A stretch of DNA of 49,438 bases from contig JAHFUQ010000015.1 of the NCBI GenBank assembly GCA_023265045.1, forward strand, positions 1 through 49,438, given 5' to 3'. The position numbers and the translations under genes were made by a program. The notes beneath the pieces were generated by a model that was given only the letters and a program-made list of their open reading frames with translations, was not told the DNA's origin and searched no databases. Positions 7,470 to 13,350 of this stretch are shown here, one piece after another (position 1 is the stretch's first letter; each line of letters begins with the position of its first letter). Source of the DNA: Acidimicrobiia bacterium. Its GTDB lineage: Bacteria > Actinomycetota > Acidimicrobiia > Acidimicrobiales > AC-14.

Positions 7470-8328
7470 TTGTCGCGACGACCTCGTCGCCGCGCTCGAG
7501 GACGTCGTCCCACGTGAAGCGAAGGACCGTCCACCCCGCCAGCACGAGGGCGTTCTGCCGGGTGCGATCCCGCTGGAACGCTGCGCCGTCGTGCCACTCC
7601 CGCCCGTCGAGCTCGATGCAGAGTCGCTGGTCTGGATAGGCGAAATCGACGAAGTACGGCTCTCGTTCCAGGCGCACCTCGTGCTGGCGCGCCGGGTCCG
7701 CCAGCCCCGCCGCCCGTAGCAGTTGCAGGAACCGCACCTCCAACTCGCTCCCCATGGGCCTGCCCGCGCCTCGCCGGTCGAGCACCTGCCTGAGCCGGGC
7801 CGCGCCTCGACGGTAGGGCTCGAGCTGGCTTCGCAACCGGTCCGCGGTTGTGACGCCCTTGCGCAACGCCGCCTCGACGGCACGCTCCAACGCGTCGTCG
7901 CCCACGACCGTCGCCAGGTCCACGATCGTCCTCTCCACGCTCGTGACCGGAATGCCTTCCACGCTGGTGCGGTCGCCGCCGACGTCGATCTGATGGACGA
8001 GCGCGTGGAGCCGGTGCTGGCTGCCGCGGGGTACGGCGAGCTCGACGAACGTGCCCGACCAGAACCCGTGTAGCACCGCGGCCGCCCGGTGGGACACCAC
8101 GGCGCCGGGCGGCGCCGCGAGCAAGGCCGCCCACAAGCGCTGGCGCCACGTATCCGCAGACGCCGGCAACGTGTAGACCCGCCGGTGCCGGGTGCGCCGC
8201 CAGGCGCCGCTCGCCAGCCGCCGATCACACCCGCGCCGGGTGCCGCCCGCCGACAGGATCTGCTCCCGGCTGAAGGCGCCGAACTGCTGGGCGGCCAGCC
8301 GAGCAGCGGCCGCGTCGATCTCTCTCAT
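7414..8328 (-). CDS. AbiEi-type antitoxin-domain / DUF559 endonuclease-like protein
   Basis: About 304 aa from the ATG at 8328. The N-terminal part (AQQFGAFSREQILSAGGTRR, then GVYTLP-like RRVYTLPASADTW) is the winged-helix domain of AbiEi-type antitoxins, followed by VVSHRAAAVLHGFW and the VERTIVDLA motif typical of this family. The C-terminal ~100 residues (YFVDFAYPDQRLCIELDGRE, then RTRQNALVLAGWTVLRFTWD) are a DUF559/Vsr-like PD-(D/E)xK fold. The architecture is common in actinobacteria, often as orphan genes without the AbiEii toxin, and none is adjacent here. The transposon at 8360 inserted 24 bases upstream of the start, so the native promoter is separated from the gene. Confidence 0.8.
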   Translation of the reverse strand: MREIDAAAARLAAQQFGAFSREQILSAGGTRRGCDRRLASGAWRRTRHRRVYTLPASADTWRQRLWAALLAAPPGAVVSHRAAAVLHGFWSGTFVELAVPRGSQHRLHALVHQIDVGGDRTSVEGIPVTSVERTIVDLATVVGDDALERAVEAALRKGVTTADRLRSQLEPYRRGAARLRQVLDRRGAGRPMGSELEVRFLQLLRAAGLADPARQHEVRLEREPYFVDFAYPDQRLCIELDGREWHDGAAFQRDRTRQNALVLAGWTVLRFTWDDVLERGDEVVATITQAVRACAGASSAAGGR

Positions 8329-8335
8329 GCCACAG

Positions 8336-8364
8336 AGAGTACTGAAAGGGTATGACATGGGCAA
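8336..8364 (-). promoter_or_regulatory. possible hybrid promoter across the transposon end
   Basis: On the minus strand TTGCCC (8364-8359), almost wholly inside the transposon left end, is followed after 17 bases by TACTCT (8341-8336), 7 bases before the ATG at 8328. This could place the AbiEi/DUF559 gene under a promoter whose -35 comes from the element. The -10 is weak (3 of 6 to consensus), so this is a suggestion only. Confidence 0.25.
8352..8359. repeat. target-site duplication, left copy (ATGACATG)
   Basis: ATGACATG immediately outside the left inverted repeat is repeated exactly at 11277-11284 outside the right one. Eight bases is the duplication length usual for IS1595-family elements. 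Confidence 0.85.
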
Positions 8365-8385
8365 TTAGTCACCTGATGTACCCAT
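8360..8385 (+). repeat. left terminal inverted repeat
   Basis: Begins GGCAATTAGTCACCTG and ends GTACCCAT; it pairs with the right end at 21 of 26 positions. Confidence 0.85.
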
Positions 8386-8422
8386 AGGTGCTATCCTGTC
8401 CCTGAGTGGCCGAGGGTCAAGC

Positions 8423-8596
8423 ACTACCTGGGGTAGTAGGCGCTTGTATACCGCCGGTACACCCGAAGTGTACGGGATCGGTACAGCGGTCAGGCGCAAA
8501 CCCGCAGGTCATCGCCAATTTCCGTGTAAACAACCTTTCCCACGCGTGTAGTGCTTTTCACGACAGTCGCGGGTACAGTTTTGTCAACTGAGTTGA
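8423..8596 (+). promoter_or_regulatory. element leader region with three short palindromes
   Basis: The 292 bases between the left inverted repeat and the first passenger gene contain three perfect short dyads: ACTACC-3-GGTAGT (8423-8437), GTACAC-5-GTGTAC (8457-8473) and TCAACT-1-AGTTGA (8584-8596). GGGTAC and GTACCC also occur about 50 bases apart around the last dyad. No convincing gene is present here. The region probably holds the promoter and operators for the small plus-strand genes; which protein binds is unknown, the winged-helix passenger protein being one candidate. Confidence 0.45.
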
Positions 8597-8677
8597 ACAA
8601 GCCAGTTGGCAGGAACGTGGTACCCGGGGCGGCGAAAGACGTTGTCCCGTCTCTGACGAGAGGGAAGGTGAGCGACA

Positions 8678-8848
8678 GTGGGTGAATCCCGGCGGCGTAA
8701 GTCGCGCGCGCTCACTGCGGCCCAGCGCGAGGAACGCTTCACTACGGGCGGTCGGTCGTTCGACGATGCGCTCAAGGTCGTCCTCAAGGGCGGTCCCGAT
8801 TCGTCGCACGAGCACCAGGCGGACGACAAGCGGGAGGCGGACAAGTGA
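8678..8848 (+). CDS. small passenger protein 1 (unknown)
   Basis: 56 aa from a GTG at 8678, with GAGAGGGAAGG about a dozen bases upstream. The product begins MGESRRRKSRALTAAQREER, contains TTGGRSFDDALKVVLKGGPD and ends in a charged tail (HQADDKREADK). It is highly charged, with a basic N-terminus and no membrane helix. Its stop overlaps the start of the next gene as GTGA, which favours a real, coupled pair. Not recognised; a small DNA- or protein-binding factor would fit, but that is a guess. Confidence 0.5.
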   Translation: MGESRRRKSRALTAAQREERFTTGGRSFDDALKVVLKGGPDSSHEHQADDKREADK

Positions 8849-9015
8849 GCGACGCCGCGTGGGACCTTCCCCCACAGGACGACGAGCACACACAGGAGCG
8901 ACGCGAGTGGCTCGGGGCGTTGCGGCTTGCGGTTGAGGACGGTTCCGTGTGGCGCACTCCACCGGTTGAAGACCAGCTACGCGAACACATAGATCGGCTT
9001 GGCCTGAACCCCTAG
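8845..9015 (+). CDS. small passenger protein 2 (unknown)
   Basis: 56 aa from a GTG at 8845 that overlaps the preceding stop codon as GTGA. The product (starts MSDAAWDLPPQDDEHTQERR, ends DQLREHIDRLGLNP) is acidic and probably largely helical, with no transmembrane segment. Charge is opposite to the basic N-terminus of its coupled partner, which would suit a small two-protein complex, but no known toxin-antitoxin family is recognised. The next gene begins 18 bases downstream, so the three plus-strand genes probably form one transcript. Confidence 0.5.
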   Translation: MSDAAWDLPPQDDEHTQERREWLGALRLAVEDGSVWRTPPVEDQLREHIDRLGLNP

Positions 9016-9033
9016 TAGGTAGTCTTCTAGCGA

Positions 9034-9333
9034 GTGACACCGAGATACTGGCTGGTTGAGTCGCGGGGCGCGTATAACCGGTGGGTCGCTTGGGACCATC
9101 CGGAGCTGCACGAAGAGGCCGACATGGTCGCTTGGCTTCTGGATCGCCAGAAATTCGGACCGCCGGACATACACTCCCACACGCCAGACGGGTTATTGAG
9201 AGTGGCGCTGGGGCCGAGCGACGAACGTATAGAGCATGCCGTAGTTCTGTCTCCACTTGGCTGGACCAGGCCGCCGTATGGGCTGATCGCTATCCTCAAA
9301 ATCATCACTGCCAAGCGTTACAACGACTCGTAG
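9034..9333 (+). CDS. passenger protein 3 (unknown, 99 aa)
   Basis: 99 aa from a GTG at 9034. The sequence is rich in aromatic and Pro residues (TPRYWLVESRGAYNRWVAWD, PLGWTRPPYGLIAILKI) with no signal peptide. Codon third positions are less GC-rich than in host genes. It is the third of three closely spaced genes on this strand inside the transposon. Its last 16 bases overlap the 3' end of the convergent transposase gene, so there is no room for an internal insertion-sequence boundary there. No family recognised and no function proposed. Confidence 0.5.
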   Translation: MTPRYWLVESRGAYNRWVAWDHPELHEEADMVAWLLDRQKFGPPDIHSHTPDGLLRVALGPSDERIEHAVVLSPLGWTRPPYGLIAILKIITAKRYNDS

Positions 9334-10292
9334 GTCAACCGACGACCGGCGGTCTGGCTGACCAACTGCTCCATGCGAGCGGTGTCGCTCATCTTCCGAG
9401 TGCTGTAGCGGAAATCGAACTCGGCCAAGTAGCGGGGAAGGTGCGTCCGGCTGACACGGTGGTGCGTGCCGTCAATGGACCGCTTGAGCTGGCCGAAGTA
9501 GTTCTCAGCCTGGTTCGTTGAGATGTCGCCGCGCACGAACTCGAAGCGGTGGTGGTCGACCGTGTGGTGGTTCTTGAACTCGGTGCCCAACAGGTTGTAC
9601 CAGCTCCCCTTGTCGGTGTGCAGGATGGACGCCGACACTTGGACTTCCTCCCGGATTGCCGCTTCCAAGATCGGCCCTTCGACGTTGGCGACCACTCGCG
9701 AGCGCACTTCGCCTGTGCGCTTGTTGACCAGTGAAAGGACGGCGGTCTTGTCTGGCTGATGGCCTGCGAGGCCCTTGGACGAGTTGGGCCGCTTGCGCCC
9801 CTGCTGGTGCTGGTTCTTCTTCTTCCCGCCGATGTAGGTCTCATCGGCAACGATGGTGCCGACCATCGGCGCAGCCAGCTCGCCGCGCTTCATGGCTTCG
9901 CGAATGCGCATCATCATGAACCAGGCGGTCTTGTTCGTAACGCCAAGGGTGCGGTGAATCTCGAAAGCCGCAACGCCGTTCTTGCTTGCGGACATCATGT
10001 AGAGCGCCAACAGCCACTTCGATAGCGGAACCTGCGAACGCTCAAAGATGGTGCCGACGAGAACCGAGAAAGGCTTACGGCAATCGGCGCACTTCCATAG
10101 ACGGCGGTAGGAGACCTTGCCGGTGCTGGTGGTCCGGTGCCCGTTCTTGGGCTGGATGAAGTAGGCGGTTCCGATGACGCCGCAGTGGGGGCAAACCGGA
10201 CCGTTCGGCCAGCGCATTTCCTCTAGACATTCCCACGCCGCGGATTCGTCCGAAAACCGCTTTACGATAACCGAGATGTTCAGCTTCTCCAT
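9318..10292 (-). CDS. IS1595-family transposase (zinc ribbon, DDE)
   Basis: 324 aa from the ATG at 10292. The N-terminal zinc ribbon uses Cys34, Cys37, Cys68 and Cys71 (CPHCG and CADCRKPFSVLVGTIFE), the landmark of IS1595/ISXO2-type transposases. The catalytic core shows Asp150 (TIVADETYIGGKKK), Asp227 (ILHTDKGSWY) and Glu263 (STNQAENYFGQLKR), so all acidic residues are present. The C-terminal THLPRYLAEFDFRYSTR motif is also typical. Length is normal for the family and there is no frameshift, so the enzyme is probably functional. It would cut at the 26-bp ends found at 8360 and 11276. A -10/-35 pair immediately upstream suggests a leaderless transcript. Confidence 0.95.
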   Translation of the reverse strand: MEKLNISVIVKRFSDESAAWECLEEMRWPNGPVCPHCGVIGTAYFIQPKNGHRTTSTGKVSYRRLWKCADCRKPFSVLVGTIFERSQVPLSKWLLALYMMSASKNGVAAFEIHRTLGVTNKTAWFMMMRIREAMKRGELAAPMVGTIVADETYIGGKKKNQHQQGRKRPNSSKGLAGHQPDKTAVLSLVNKRTGEVRSRVVANVEGPILEAAIREEVQVSASILHTDKGSWYNLLGTEFKNHHTVDHHRFEFVRGDISTNQAENYFGQLKRSIDGTHHRVSRTHLPRYLAEFDFRYSTRKMSDTARMEQLVSQTAGRRLTYESL

Positions 10293-10298
10293 ATAGTC

Positions 10299-10325
10299 AT
10301 TGTAGGTGGGGGGTATGACAGTCAA
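10299..10325 (-). promoter_or_regulatory. predicted transposase promoter, apparently leaderless
   Basis: On the minus strand TTGACT (10325-10320) is followed after 15 bases by TACAAT (10304-10299), which ends 6 bases before the transposase ATG at 10292. Transcription would begin at or beside the A of ATG. The spacer is shorter than the usual 17. Confidence 0.4.
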
Positions 10326-10399
10326 CCTGGACGCACGCGCTATTGCCGCGCTCATCCATTGGCGTCGTGCTAGCCTTCCTAGTGCTCTAGGAAGTGCAA

Positions 10400-10432
10400 G
10401 GAAGCCGGGGAGGGGAGTCTCCCCGGCGTTCC
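10400..10432 (-). terminator. GC-rich hairpin downstream of the winged-helix passenger gene
   Basis: CCGGGGA (10405-10411) pairs with TCCCCGG (10420-10426), and GGAA and TTCC extend it outward with small bulges. It lies about 100 bases after the stop of the minus-strand gene at 10528 and before the transposase promoter, so it probably insulates the transposase from readthrough. The rest of the 235-base gap 10293-10527 shows no gene. Confidence 0.45.
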
Positions 10433-10527
10433 TCTCGCTCAGGTTTCCCAGGTCCGGGATTAAGAGTCCCGTGGCAGACCCCTGTAGTGAGAGGCGTGCC
10501 GACCATCCTGAGCGTTCCGGGCAGCAG

Positions 10528-11061
10528 CTACCTGCCCGGAGTCTGTGCGAGGTCCGGCGCGTCGCTGCCGTTCTCGCTTGGTCCTGACCCGTTAACGGCA
10601 TCGAACACTTGCGCCTCGTCTGTTGACAACTTGTGTGTCACAGAATCTGACGCAACGGGTCCGTAGTGACCAGGCCGAGTGCGGACGATCCGACCATCCT
10701 GCGACGTTCGGCTGAGCGCGCTTCGGACGGTGTTCAGAGGATCGACCACGCCAAGGTCGCGGCCTTGGCGCTCGAACTCCGCCAATACCTCGTGACAATC
10801 CCAGTCACGACCGCCGCCGTTGTTGATCAGGTCGACTACCAGCATCTTCACGCCCTGGCCCTTGGGGGCGCGACGACGTGGAGAACCATCAGCCGGCGCG
10901 GTTGGTCGCTCGGTGCGCTCGGTGCGCTCGGTGCCTCGGGTCCGCTCAACCTCAGCGATGGCCCGGTCCCAGGAAGCAACGACCTCAGTCGCCGCAACGA
11001 CGACCTCAGCAGCGTCGGCCCGATGCTTCCGCATCTCGGCGAGGATTCGATCGACTGTCAC
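10528..11061 (-). CDS. winged-helix-like passenger protein (unknown, 177 aa)
   Basis: 177 aa from a GTG at 11061. The N-terminal ~45 residues are a likely helix (VDRILAEMRKHRADAAEVVV). A charged low-complexity linker (TRGTERTERTERPTAP), encoded by a short 9-base tandem repeat near 10907-10940, leads to a segment that reads like a winged helix-turn-helix (KMLVVDLINNGGGRDWDCHE, DPLNTVRSALSRTSQDGRIV, RTRPGHYGP). The last ~40 residues are polar and probably disordered. A DNA-binding regulator of the element is the natural guess. It is transcribed in the same direction as the transposase and lies between it and the right end, next to the 10-bp repeat array. Confidence 0.55.
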   Translation of the reverse strand: MTVDRILAEMRKHRADAAEVVVAATEVVASWDRAIAEVERTRGTERTERTERPTAPADGSPRRRAPKGQGVKMLVVDLINNGGGRDWDCHEVLAEFERQGRDLGVVDPLNTVRSALSRTSQDGRIVRTRPGHYGPVASDSVTHKLSTDEAQVFDAVNGSGPSENGSDAPDLAQTPGR

Positions 11062-11160
11062 GCCGATCAGACTACAGGGTACGGCGCGCCGCGTAGCGCA
11101 TTAGGCGCTCCGTATGACGCATCCCGGCACAGTTCGCAAGGCGCGTCCTGAGGACCAGGA

Positions 11161-11235
11161 CAGTTCGCCCTATTCCTGACTAGTTCGCTCCGGTTCGCAC
11201 TGGTTCGCCCTAGTTCGTTCGGTTTCGTCCGTTCC
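11161..11235. repeat. 10-bp-phased degenerate GTTCGC repeats next to the right end
   Basis: GTTCGC or a one-base variant starts at 11163, 11183, 11193, 11203 and 11213, with GTTTCG at 11222 and a further copy outside the run at 11132. The steps are 10 or 20 bases, so the units lie on one face of the helix. The array ends about 15 bases before the right inverted repeat. A multi-site protein-binding array is likely; no coding function is seen in 11062-11250. Confidence 0.6.
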
Positions 11236-11250
11236 CTACCTATGGCAGGA

Positions 11251-11276
11251 ATGGGTACGCCAGATGACTAATCACC
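11251..11276 (-). repeat. right terminal inverted repeat
   Basis: Read on the minus strand it begins GGTGATTAGTCATCTGGCG and ends GTACCCAT; 21 of 26 positions match the left end. Confidence 0.85.
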
Positions 11277-11284
11277 ATGACATG
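11277..11284. repeat. target-site duplication, right copy (ATGACATG)
   Basis: Exact copy of 8352-8359, immediately outside the right inverted repeat. Confidence 0.85.
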
Positions 11285-11292
11285 AACACTTC

Positions 11293-11330
11293 GAGGCAGA
11301 TAGCCCCCGTTTAGCGGGGCTATCTGCCTC
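11293..11330. promoter_or_regulatory. perfect 15-bp hairpin upstream of the molybdenum operon
   Basis: GAGGCAGATAGCCCC (11293-11307) pairs perfectly with GGGGCTATCTGCCTC (11316-11330) around an 8-base loop. It ends 42 bases before the first ATG of the molybdenum operon and lies outside the transposon. Before the insertion it sat between two divergently transcribed genes, where a terminator is not expected, and there is no T-run on either side. It could be an operator, an attenuator in the leader, or a remnant terminator. It does not match the E. coli ModE box as I remember it. Confidence 0.5.
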
Positions 11331-11372
11331 AAAAGCTGGCGCTGACAAGGTTCGAGCCGCGAAGATCTCGGA

Positions 11373-11780
11373 ATGGCGAGGTATCGGATGGGCGAAGCGG
11401 CCGCGGTGCTGGGGGTCAGCGTCGACACGTTGCGGCGGTGGATGGACGCCGGGAAGGCCCCAGGGCTTCGCACCGCGGGCGGCCAGCGGGTCATCGACGG
11501 CCCTGCCTTGGCCCAGCTGGCCATCGCCATGGCCCCGCCCCACCCGCCCCACCCGCCCGGCGAAGGCCTGCCGGCGCGCAGCGCCCGCAACCGCCTGTTA
11601 GGGGTGGTGACCAAGGTCACTCGCGATCGGGTCATGGCCCAGGTGGAGATGCACGTGGGCGCCCACCGGATCGTGTCGCTGATGACCCGGGAGGCGGCCG
11701 ACGAGCTCGGCCTCTCGCCGGGCGTGGTGGCCGTCGCCTCGATCAAGTCGACGTCGGTGGTCGTCGAGCGACCGGCATGA
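11373..11780 (+). CDS. MerR-like HTH / Mop (TOBE) molybdenum-responsive regulator
   Basis: 135 aa from the ATG at 11373. The N-terminal excisionase/MerR-type helix-turn-helix (RMGEAAAVLGVSVDTLRRWM, then RTAGGQRVIDGPALAQL) is joined by a Pro-rich linker to a single Mop/TOBE domain (NRLLGVVTKVTRDRVMAQVE to VVAVASIKSTSVVVE) of the type that binds molybdate or molybdopterin. It is shorter than ModE, which has two Mop repeats, so a dimer may form the ligand site. As first gene of the operon, with a stop overlapping modA by ATGA, it is probably the molybdate-responsive regulator of the transporter and storage genes. Direction of control (repressor or activator) cannot be told from sequence. Confidence 0.82.
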   Translation: MARYRMGEAAAVLGVSVDTLRRWMDAGKAPGLRTAGGQRVIDGPALAQLAIAMAPPHPPHPPGEGLPARSARNRLLGVVTKVTRDRVMAQVEMHVGAHRIVSLMTREAADELGLSPGVVAVASIKSTSVVVERPA

Positions 11781-12562
11781 GAAAGGCGCTCGCCTGCCTC
11801 GCGCTGGTGGCGCTGGTCGCGTGCAGCCGCGCCTCGCCGACGCCCTCATCGACCTCGCAGCCGGGCTCGCAACCCAACCCGACCGAGGCGCTGGGCGGGT
11901 CGATCACCGTGCTGGCCGCCTCGTCGCTGACCGACGCGTTCAACGAGATGGGCCGCCAGTTCCAGGCCGCGCATCCGGGGATCGCCATCAGCTTCAGCTT
12001 CGGGGCCTCGTCGACGCTCGCCCAGCAGCTCAACGCGGGCGCCCCGGCCGACGTCCTGGCCACCGCCGACGAGCCCACCATGCAGGTCGCCGTCACCGGC
12101 GGCAGCGTGACCACGCCCACCGTGTTCGCCCACAACCGCCTCTCCATCCTCGTGGCCAAGGGCAACCCCAACAACGTCCGCACCCTGGCCGACCTGGCCC
12201 GCCCCGGCCTGATCGTTGTGCTGTGCGCGGCCGAGGTCCCATGCGGGCGGTTCGGCCGGCAGGCGCTCGACAAGGCGGGCGTGAAGGTGACGCCCAAGTC
12301 CCTCGAGGCCAACGTGCGGGGGGTCGTGTCGAAGGTCACCCTCGGCGAGGCCGACGCCGGGATCGTCTACGTCACCGACGTCCGGGTGGCGGGCAGCACC
12401 GCCGAAGGGGTCAGCATCCCGAACGAGCAGAACGTCCTCGCCACCTACCCGATCGCCACCGTGAAGACGGCGAAGAACGCCCGGCTGGCCGAAGCCTTCG
12501 TGGCCTATGTGCGTTCGCCGGACGGCCGGCAGATCCTGGCGAAAGCCGGTTTCGAGGCTTGA
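11777..12562 (+). CDS. modA: molybdate-binding lipoprotein of ABC transporter
   Basis: 261 aa from an ATG that overlaps the preceding stop. A signal peptide ends in a lipobox with Cys16 (LVALVAC), followed by a Ser/Pro/Thr-rich linker. The mature protein has ModA features: ITVLAASSLTDAFNEMGRQF with the oxyanion-contacting SSL segment, FSFGASSTLAQQLNAGAPAD, VLATADEPTM, and GEADAGIVYVTDV. It captures molybdate (possibly tungstate) outside the membrane and passes it to ModB. Length is normal. Specificity for molybdate over tungstate is inferred mostly from context, since a Mop regulator and molybdenum-storage genes share the operon. Confidence 0.95.
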   Translation: MRKALACLALVALVACSRASPTPSSTSQPGSQPNPTEALGGSITVLAASSLTDAFNEMGRQFQAAHPGIAISFSFGASSTLAQQLNAGAPADVLATADEPTMQVAVTGGSVTTPTVFAHNRLSILVAKGNPNNVRTLADLARPGLIVVLCAAEVPCGRFGRQALDKAGVKVTPKSLEANVRGVVSKVTLGEADAGIVYVTDVRVAGSTAEGVSIPNEQNVLATYPIATVKTAKNARLAEAFVAYVRSPDGRQILAKAGFEA

Positions 12563-13350
12563 GCACGTCCCGATCGGTCCCGATCGGCGCCGTCGCCCTC
12601 GCCTCGGTCGCCGCCCTCTTCTTCGTGCTGCCCCTGGCCGGGCTGGTGTGGAAGGCGCCGTGGAGCGCGCTCGCCCATGAGCTCAACGACCACGAGGTCC
12701 GCCAGGCGCTCGCCCTCTCGCTCGTCTGCTCCCTGTGGGCCACAGCGCTGTCAATGGTGGTCGGCGTCCCCCTGGCGTGGGTCCTGGCCCGCGCCGAGTT
12801 CCCGGGCCGCCGGATCCTGCGCGCCCTCACCACGCTGCCGATGGTGCTGCCGCCCGTCGTCGGCGGCGTCGCCCTGTTGCTGGCCTTCGGTCGCCGGGGC
12901 CTGGTCGGGCAGTGGCTGGATCAGTGGTTCGGCATCCGGCTGACCTTCACCACGGCGGGGGCGGTCCTGGCCGAGGCGTTCGTGGCCATGCCGTTCCTCG
13001 TCCTGACCGCGGAAGCGGGGTTCCGGTCCGCCGACCAGCGCTACGAGGACGCGGCCCGGACCCTCGGGGCGCGGCCGTGGACCGTCTTCCGCCGCGTCAC
13101 CCTCCCGCTCGTGGCGCCCTCCCTCGCCGCCGGCGCGGTCCTGGCCTGGGCCCGCGCCCTGGGTGAGTTCGGCGCCACGATCACCTTCGCCGGGAACTTC
13201 CCAGGCACGACCCAGACCACCCCCCTCAGGGTGTACGCACTGCTCGAATCCCGGCCGCCGGCAGCCATCGCCCTCAGCCTGGTGCTGCTCGCCGTGTCGC
13301 TGGCCGTCCTGGTCGGGCTCCGGCGGCGATGGTTGGGGACGGCTGGGTGA
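12559..13350 (+). CDS. modB: molybdate ABC transporter permease
   Basis: 263 aa from a TTG that overlaps the modA stop as TTGA. At least five hydrophobic helices are visible, and the inner-membrane-component signature is present: EDAARTLGARPWTVFRRVTL followed by PLVAPSLAAGAVLAWARALG and EFGATITFAGN. This EAA-like loop docks with the ModC ATPase. ModB dimers form the translocation path for molybdate. A short insertion or truncation is not apparent. The gene is translationally coupled at both ends. Confidence 0.94.
   Translation: MSTSRSVPIGAVALASVAALFFVLPLAGLVWKAPWSALAHELNDHEVRQALALSLVCSLWATALSMVVGVPLAWVLARAEFPGRRILRALTTLPMVLPPVVGGVALLLAFGRRGLVGQWLDQWFGIRLTFTTAGAVLAEAFVAMPFLVLTAEAGFRSADQRYEDAARTLGARPWTVFRRVTLPLVAPSLAAGAVLAWARALGEFGATITFAGNFPGTTQTTPLRVYALLESRPPAAIALSLVLLAVSLAVLVGLRRRWLGTAG

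Larger units (their letters stand above)
8360..11276. mobile_element. 2,917-bp IS1595-family transposon with passenger genes
   Basis: The ends are 26-bp imperfect inverted repeats, 8360-8385 and 11251-11276, identical at 21 of 26 positions without gaps. Both begin GG and share the blocks ATTAGTCA and GTACCCAT. An 8-bp duplication ATGACATG flanks the element directly. Inside are a zinc-ribbon DDE transposase of IS1595/ISXO2 type (minus strand, 9318-10292), three small plus-strand genes to its left and one minus-strand winged-helix gene to its right. The element is less GC-biased at third codon positions than its surroundings (by eye), consistent with recent arrival. It inserted between the divergent AbiEi/DUF559 gene and the molybdenum operon. 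A plain IS of this family is about 1 kb, so roughly 1.9 kb is cargo or regulatory sequence. Confidence 0.88.

Noticed and set aside
8401-8420. GAGTGGCCGAGGG resembling the D-arm of a Leu/Ser tRNA near the transposon left end
   Set aside because: No matching T-arm or acceptor stem nearby; the element boundary is explained by inverted repeats and an 8-bp duplication rather than integration into a tRNA gene.
10440-10490. Possible tRNA-like or small RNA sequence around GGTCCGGGATTAAGAGTCCC
   Set aside because: There is a short GGGA/TCCC pairing, but no T-loop, anticodon arm or acceptor stem could be built.
11161-11235. CRISPR array
   Set aside because: The repeats are 10-bp phased and only 6-7 bases conserved, with no spacers and no cas genes in the window.
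13329-13346. modC start at ATG 13329
   Set aside because: Possible, but GTG 13347 overlaps the modB stop like the other junctions of this operon, so the shorter start is preferred.
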